This document shows, one piece after another, positions 4,477-8,239 of a DNA stretch of 8,239 nt. Position numbers and translations under genes: made by a program. The notes below the pieces were generated by a model, which made no database searches, had not been told where the DNA came from, and worked only from the letters and a program-made list of their open reading frames with translations. How positions within the stretch are numbered: the stretch's first letter is position 1; each line of letters begins with the position of its first letter. Source of the DNA: Anaerolineae bacterium (GTDB lineage Bacteria; Chloroflexota; Anaerolineae; B4-G1; SLSP01); the NCBI GenBank assembly GCA_021159805.1, contig JAGHDT010000525.1:1-8239 (forward strand), written 5' to 3'.

Positions 4477-7260
4477 CTATCGGACAGGATACTCAAAGCG
4501 GTAAACACCCGAACCAAGCTCCATCTGCACATCCGTTCCGCTCTGCACCAGGTTCTTGATGCCCTCTGCCTCGGAAACAGGCAGACTGCTCTCCATCACC
4601 TGGCTGGCGTTGGCTCCCGGCAGGATAGCAACCGCCCTGGTGTTGGCCGGGATGGTGACGTCCATGTGCATTCTGCCGTTCTTCTTCTCCCATTCCGAGA
4701 CGATCAGGCCTTGCACAGATTCATAAGCTGCCTTTGCGCCGGTCAGTCCACCGCCTGGTTGCGGGTGGATGGTGATGCGTCGGTAACCGGGTTCAGCGGC
4801 TTCGATCCCGGCAACTGTGCGGTGCAGGAAATTGATGACTGCTCCAGGGCTGTAATGGTTGAGCGACGCCTTGGGTGAACCATCTTCGCTGATACCTTCC
4901 CAGGTTTCCCAGATGGTCGTTGCACCTTTGGTGACCGCATACAACCAGGAGGGGATGGTTTTCTGGGTGAGCAGGTCATAGGCTACATCCAGATGGCCAT
5001 TCTCCGCCAAAACCTGGCAGAGAAAGACTGTTGAGAGAAACCCTGTGCCGATATGGTTGCCGTTTGAGCGGATGAGCCGGACAAGATGTCCCACAATCGC
5101 GGGTTTCAGTTCATCAGTCAGTAGATCAAAGACCAGCACGCGCACATAGGAAGCCTGTCTATCCGGTTGAATACGCCCATCCTTCCCGATAAACTCGGCG
5201 ATGTAGGCCGCTTTGACGCGCTCCACCAACGCGTTGTACTTTGCGGCATCATCTTCCTTGCCGAGTAGGGCAGCCGTTTTGGCCAGGGTCCGGGCGGAGT
5301 GAACGAGGTAAGCTGTGGCCACCAACGGGTTACCCTTGAGTACGTTATGTATTGTTTCACCTCCCAGGCTTGCGCCTGGCTCCAGCCATTCACCCCAATG
5401 ATAGCCGGTGTCTACGTTGTATCGTTGTCGGGCACGGTAGGTCTTATCAGACCAGAAACGCGGGCTGAATTTCTTCGCCCAGTTCACCTTCCGCGCACGT
5501 TCTTGCACAAAATCCACCCAGGCTTTCATACTCTCATATTGATGTTCAAGCAGATGCGAATCGCCGAAAGCCCAATACAGGTCCCAGGGCATCATCACGG
5601 CCACATCGCCCCAGCCGGCGGAGCCATCAAGCATTCTGAAAAAAGAAGACGCGATACCTGTGGCAAGGCGGTATGGGTTTGGCACGAAATTGCCCACCTT
5701 CCCATCCGGGAATTGCTCCAGACTGAGTTCCTTCAACCATTTACGCAAGAATGCACGCGTATCCATCAGGAAGGATGCTGATGTGGCAAAGATTTGTGCG
5801 TCACCCGTCCACCCTGCTCGTTCCCGCTGGGGACAGTCAGTGGGCAAATCCAGGAAGTTTGACTTCATGCTCCACTCGACATTATGATGAAGTTGATTGA
5901 TCATCTGGTCGGAGCATTCAAAAGTGCCGGTTGGGGGCATATCGCTGTAGATGGCAACCGAGTAGAAGTCTTCTGGTTTGGGTTCGCCTGGAAAACCCTC
6001 CAGTTTCACATAGCGGAATCCGTGGACCGCAAAGCGCGGCTCATATTCCTCTTCCCCTTCTCCTTTGAGGGTGTAATAAACATCCTGGAAAGGTCGCATC
6101 TTGCCATCTTTGGGCTTGGTAATCAAAAGGTTCGCGATGGTGAAGTTACCACCCTTATCCAGCGTCTCCCCATGCTGCAGATGGATAGTTGTCCCTTTTG
6201 GCCCCCGCACTTTCATGTGTACCACGCCAGCCAGGTTCTGACCAAAATCCAGCACGGTCTCCCCATTTGGCGTCTTCAAGATTGTTGGGTGGAAAGTTTC
6301 TTTGCGCCGCACCGGCACGCCCATCGAAGCAACCAGGTGGTTCTTGGGATGCAGAACGACGCGTACCCCCTGCCACGCGCTGTCATCAAAGCCAGCGTTG
6401 CACCAGTCGGGCATCTCCAGACGCGCATCATAGATCTCCCCATCCCTCATATCAGATTTCACGATCGGCCCGGTTGTCACCTTCCACTGGGAGTCGGTGG
6501 CAACTATCACCTGTGCATCGATGGTCTCGACTCTGAGCAGCGCCAATAGTCCCAATCGAGCACCATAGACGTTGCGGTTATTGGCAACGTAGACTTTGCC
6601 ACGGTACCAACCATCCCCCAGAATCGCGCCCAGCGCATTTTCGCCTTCTTTCAGCAAGGCAGTGACATCATAAACCTGGTACTGAAGCTGCTTGTCATAA
6701 GGAGTGTAGCCCGGCGTAAAAACCTGGTCGCCTACCCGCTTACCGTTCAGCCAGGCCTCATATAGACCATGCGAGGTTACATACAGCCGGGCAGATTGAA
6801 CCGGTTGGTCAAGGGCGAAACTGCGCCGGAAGAACGGACAGGGCTTGAATGCCTTGGGATCTTCTTCCCAATCGACCTCAATCCAATCTGCACGCCATTC
6901 CTTCTCCTCCAGCAGCCCCATTTCCCACCAGGCTGGTTCGCTCCAGTTGGAGGGTTGGTCATCCTGATCCCAAACCCGGACATGCCAAAAACAGCGCTGT
7001 CCCGATTGGCCAGCCCGTCCCCCATACTGAATGTAAGTTGAATTGTCGGATGTTACCTTGCCCGAATCCCACAGCAGATCTCTTCCAGATCCAAGTTGGG
7101 CAGCATCCTGTGCTACCTGTACCTGGTATGCCTCCTGCATGATATTTCGTCCTTCACCGGCATCCTGCCAACTCAGGCGTGGTCTTGGTACATCAATACC
7201 CAATGGGTTTTCCAGATACTCTGTCCGCAGGTTTTTCACAGAAATACGGGGTGTTGTCAT
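4477..7260 (-). CDS. GH78 alpha-L-rhamnosidase
   Basis: This 927-residue glycoside hydrolase should release terminal alpha-L-rhamnose by inversion from plant or microbial polysaccharides and glycosides. Domains in order: an Ig/fibronectin-like N-terminal domain (about 5-120, PRPRLSW to WSEPAWWEMGLL), beta-sandwich rhamnosidase domains (about 125-430, with DGWYRG and DFGQNLAG), the (alpha/alpha)6 catalytic barrel (about 440-815) and a C-terminal beta domain (about 820-927, AGIEAAEPGYRRITIHPQPGG). The catalytic signature DCPQRERAGWTGDAQ starts at 475, with Glu480 the likely general acid. WGEWLEPG (622-629) and TTIWETWEG, with Glu785 the likely base, are intact. No signal peptide is seen from any start, so it is probably cytoplasmic. 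I chose ATG 7260, which has GGAG nine bases upstream; ATG 7275 and GTG 7338 are alternatives adding 5 or 26 residues. No sugar transporter or regulator is adjacent. Confidence 0.95.
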   Translation of the reverse strand: MTTPRISVKNLRTEYLENPLGIDVPRPRLSWQDAGEGRNIMQEAYQVQVAQDAAQLGSGRDLLWDSGKVTSDNSTYIQYGGRAGQSGQRCFWHVRVWDQDDQPSNWSEPAWWEMGLLEEKEWRADWIEVDWEEDPKAFKPCPFFRRSFALDQPVQSARLYVTSHGLYEAWLNGKRVGDQVFTPGYTPYDKQLQYQVYDVTALLKEGENALGAILGDGWYRGKVYVANNRNVYGARLGLLALLRVETIDAQVIVATDSQWKVTTGPIVKSDMRDGEIYDARLEMPDWCNAGFDDSAWQGVRVVLHPKNHLVASMGVPVRRKETFHPTILKTPNGETVLDFGQNLAGVVHMKVRGPKGTTIHLQHGETLDKGGNFTIANLLITKPKDGKMRPFQDVYYTLKGEGEEEYEPRFAVHGFRYVKLEGFPGEPKPEDFYSVAIYSDMPPTGTFECSDQMINQLHHNVEWSMKSNFLDLPTDCPQRERAGWTGDAQIFATSASFLMDTRAFLRKWLKELSLEQFPDGKVGNFVPNPYRLATGIASSFFRMLDGSAGWGDVAVMMPWDLYWAFGDSHLLEHQYESMKAWVDFVQERARKVNWAKKFSPRFWSDKTYRARQRYNVDTGYHWGEWLEPGASLGGETIHNVLKGNPLVATAYLVHSARTLAKTAALLGKEDDAAKYNALVERVKAAYIAEFIGKDGRIQPDRQASYVRVLVFDLLTDELKPAIVGHLVRLIRSNGNHIGTGFLSTVFLCQVLAENGHLDVAYDLLTQKTIPSWLYAVTKGATTIWETWEGISEDGSPKASLNHYSPGAVINFLHRTVAGIEAAEPGYRRITIHPQPGGGLTGAKAAYESVQGLIVSEWEKKNGRMHMDVTIPANTRAVAILPGANASQVMESSLPVSEAEGIKNLVQSGTDVQMELGSGVYRFEYPVR

Positions 7261-7684
7261 TGTCTTCGTCTCCATAGGATTTTCCAGGATTGAACTCAGT
7301 GCTTTCTCTTCCGGCAATCGTGTTGGGATCGGATTCACGCGCTGATATACTAGATCAACAAATCAAACGATATCGCCTATGATGATTTCTCCGAACAACT
7401 TCCAGTGCTCTTCCAAAGGAACCGTGTGTTCACACCAGGAGAGTTCACCGCGCGGCGCCGGCTTTGGTACTGTGGCAATTGGTTACGCGCGTTCACCTCC
7501 CTGATCCGGTTCCAGAACCAGATCAATTGGTATCTCAGTTTTCTGACTATCCCTAAGTTCAATGGCTCCGACCTAGGCATGGCATATGCGACGTAGTGCC
7601 CTATTTGCCCGAGGTAAGATTCCGGTCCACGCTGAACCAATACAAAGGGAGCCCACGCTGCCAACGGCAGGCGCCGGTTCTGAG
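7261..7684. other. Long upstream region with no recognised gene
   Basis: This spacer lies between the divergent GH78 gene and the small-protein gene. A plus-strand frame is open from 7354 to 7596 and a minus-strand frame from 7664 to 7377, but neither has a Shine-Dalgarno site or any block I recognise; the plus frame could be a decayed gene end. The clearest non-coding feature is the 24-base near-palindrome at 7502-7525, listed separately. The minus-strand sequence around 7340-7366 is AT-rich and could hold the GH78 promoter, but no well-spaced box pair stands out. Confidence 0.5.
7502..7525. promoter_or_regulatory. Near-perfect palindrome upstream of GH78, possible operator
   Basis: TGATCCGGTTC (7502-7512) faces GAACCAGATCA (7515-7525) across two bases; ten of eleven positions are complementary. 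It lies about 240 bases upstream of the rhamnosidase start. Symmetry of this length fits a dimeric repressor or activator site, but no regulator gene is nearby and the distance is large. It could equally be chance or a small hairpin. Confidence 0.3.
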
Positions 7685-7713
7685 TTGCACCCTGTTGACT
7701 TATGACCTATAAT
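7685..7713 (+). promoter_or_regulatory. Sigma-70-type promoter for the small-protein gene
   Basis: TTGCAC (7685-7690), a 17-base spacer and a consensus TATAAT (7708-7713) make this the best promoter match in the window. Transcription would start near 7720 and give a leader of about 60 bases before the ATG at 7781. A second TTGACT at 7695-7700 is too close to the -10 box to serve with it. Confidence 0.6.
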
Positions 7714-7780
7714 GCCAATGTATGGGCTATCACCAACCTGAGAGCAGCATCTGGGCTCTCCGATATCACTGGAGGCAACT

Positions 7781-7984
7781 ATGGCATACGCTTACACGAA
7801 CGGGAAAGGCAAGACATACTATCTCCACGCCAGACTGCAGCGCGAAAAGCCGGATCCCACCCCAACGGACTATCTCTACTTCTTCGCGAAGACGGTGCGT
7901 GACGATGCACTTGACGAGATACCGGTGGGATATGTGGTGTCGGAGACCAAGAATGGACTTCCGGTTCTGAAGAAGATCCGCTGA
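7781..7984 (+). CDS. Small conserved hypothetical protein, 67 residues
   Basis: The product is a small soluble protein of unknown function. It resembles a short family I recall from Chloroflexota, Cyanobacteria and archaea, with the pattern MAY-Y-NSKG--YYLHG near the start, YFF near the middle and GALD--P-GY-V-----GLPVLKKK at the end. Here the matching parts are MAYAYTNGKGKTYYLHA (1-17), YLYFFAKTVRDDALDEIPVGYVV (31-53) and NGLPVLKK (58-65). The usual short loop between strands is replaced by a proline-rich linker (QREKPDPTPTD, 20-30). It has no signal peptide, no cysteines and no membrane segment. The start is firm: GGAGG (7771-7775) sits five bases before ATG 7781, behind a near-consensus promoter. 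No clear terminator follows. Confidence 0.8.
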   Translation: MAYAYTNGKGKTYYLHARLQREKPDPTPTDYLYFFAKTVRDDALDEIPVGYVVSETKNGLPVLKKIR

Positions 7985-8065
7985 CACACTCTATCCTCAC
8001 ACTCTCGGTTATGGATCAGAGTCCGGCAACCGACGCCCATTCTCAAGACTCCCACGGTAAGCTGG

Positions 8066-8239
8066 CTAGTCACATCGGTGTGCTTCGGAATTGAGAGCAC
8101 TACCGTGCTGAGCGGCCAGGGTATACGGCTGTAGCAAGTCCGCAACCTGGCCACCGAACTCCTGCCGCCACTGCCCGTGAGGGGCAGTGGCGGCAGGAGT
8201 TCGGTGGCCAGGTTGCGGACTTGCTACAGCCGTATACCC
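8066..8239 (-). CDS. Possible C-terminal end of a gene entering from the right edge
   Basis: A minus-strand frame is open from the last base to a TAG at 8066-8068 (57 codons), ending QWRQEFGGQVADLLQPY, then TLAAQHGSALNSEAHRCD. The segment reads like a plausible protein end, but I recognise no family. More than half of it lies inside the perfect inverted repeat 8119-8239, so the first 20 or so codons may be an artefact. Treat it as tentative. Confidence 0.2.
   Translation of the reverse strand, partial: GYTAVASPQPGHRTPAATAPHGQWRQEFGGQVADLLQPYTLAAQHGSALNSEAHRCD
8119..8239. repeat. Perfect 58-bp inverted repeat at the window end
   Basis: Bases 8119-8176 and 8182-8239 are exact reverse complements with no mismatch, separated by the five bases GTGAG. 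The right arm ends at the last base of the window, so the true repeat could be longer. A perfect fold-back ending a contig is often an assembly or amplification artefact, but a genuine palindrome would also break an assembly here. It shares no visible sequence with the repeats at the left end. Confidence 0.9.

Noticed and set aside
5884..6549. 221-codon plus-strand open frame
   Set aside because: It is antisense to the middle of the rhamnosidase, whose conserved domains explain the sequence.
7354..7664. Small genes on either strand upstream of GH78
   Set aside because: Two overlapping antisense frames, neither with a ribosome-binding site or a known motif; at most a decayed gene end.
8096..8109. 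Terminator of the small-protein gene
   Set aside because: Only a 5-bp AGCAC/GTGCT stem over 100 bases after the stop codon and no T-run.

Overview
This 8.2 kb window looks like a short contig from an uncultured bacterium. The gene set (a DegV-type lipid-binding protein, a winged-helix/ferredoxin protein typical of anaerobes, a GH78 rhamnosidase and two small conserved hypotheticals) is most like what I know from Chloroflexota, for example Anaerolineae. That assignment is inference from remembered family distributions; there is no rRNA or other marker. The genes are monocistronic, most have clear Shine-Dalgarno sites, and the spacers between them are long and rich in repeats.

Layout. Positions 1-636 hold no gene but carry several degenerate copies of a structured repeat and a REP-like palindrome. 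On the minus strand, 637-1785 encodes an iron-sulfur protein with an N-terminal winged-helix-like region and about four cysteine clusters. Positions 1786-2393 are intergenic and contain one more copy of the structured repeat, inverted relative to the copies at the left edge. On the plus strand, 2394-2888 (conserved hypothetical, GTG start) is followed by 3007-3882 (DegV family), which ends in a near-perfect 17-bp hairpin terminator. Positions 3948-4460 are a gene graveyard: the C-terminal end of a ComM/YifB-type ATPase (minus) abuts the C-terminal end of an IS3-family transposase (plus), and both are broken.

On the minus strand, 4477-7260 encodes a full-length cytoplasmic GH78 alpha-L-rhamnosidase whose third codon positions are much less GC-rich than those of its neighbours, suggesting separate ancestry. 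After about 500 bp with no recognised gene there is a good sigma-70-type promoter and a 67-residue conserved small protein (7781-7984). The window ends in a perfect 58-bp inverted repeat that stops exactly at the last base, which is either a contig-end folding artefact or a genuine palindrome.

No operon or multi-gene system is evident; the genes seem functionally unrelated. The least explained material is the structured repeat family at 36-645 and 1862-2040, which brackets the iron-sulfur gene in inward-facing orientation.
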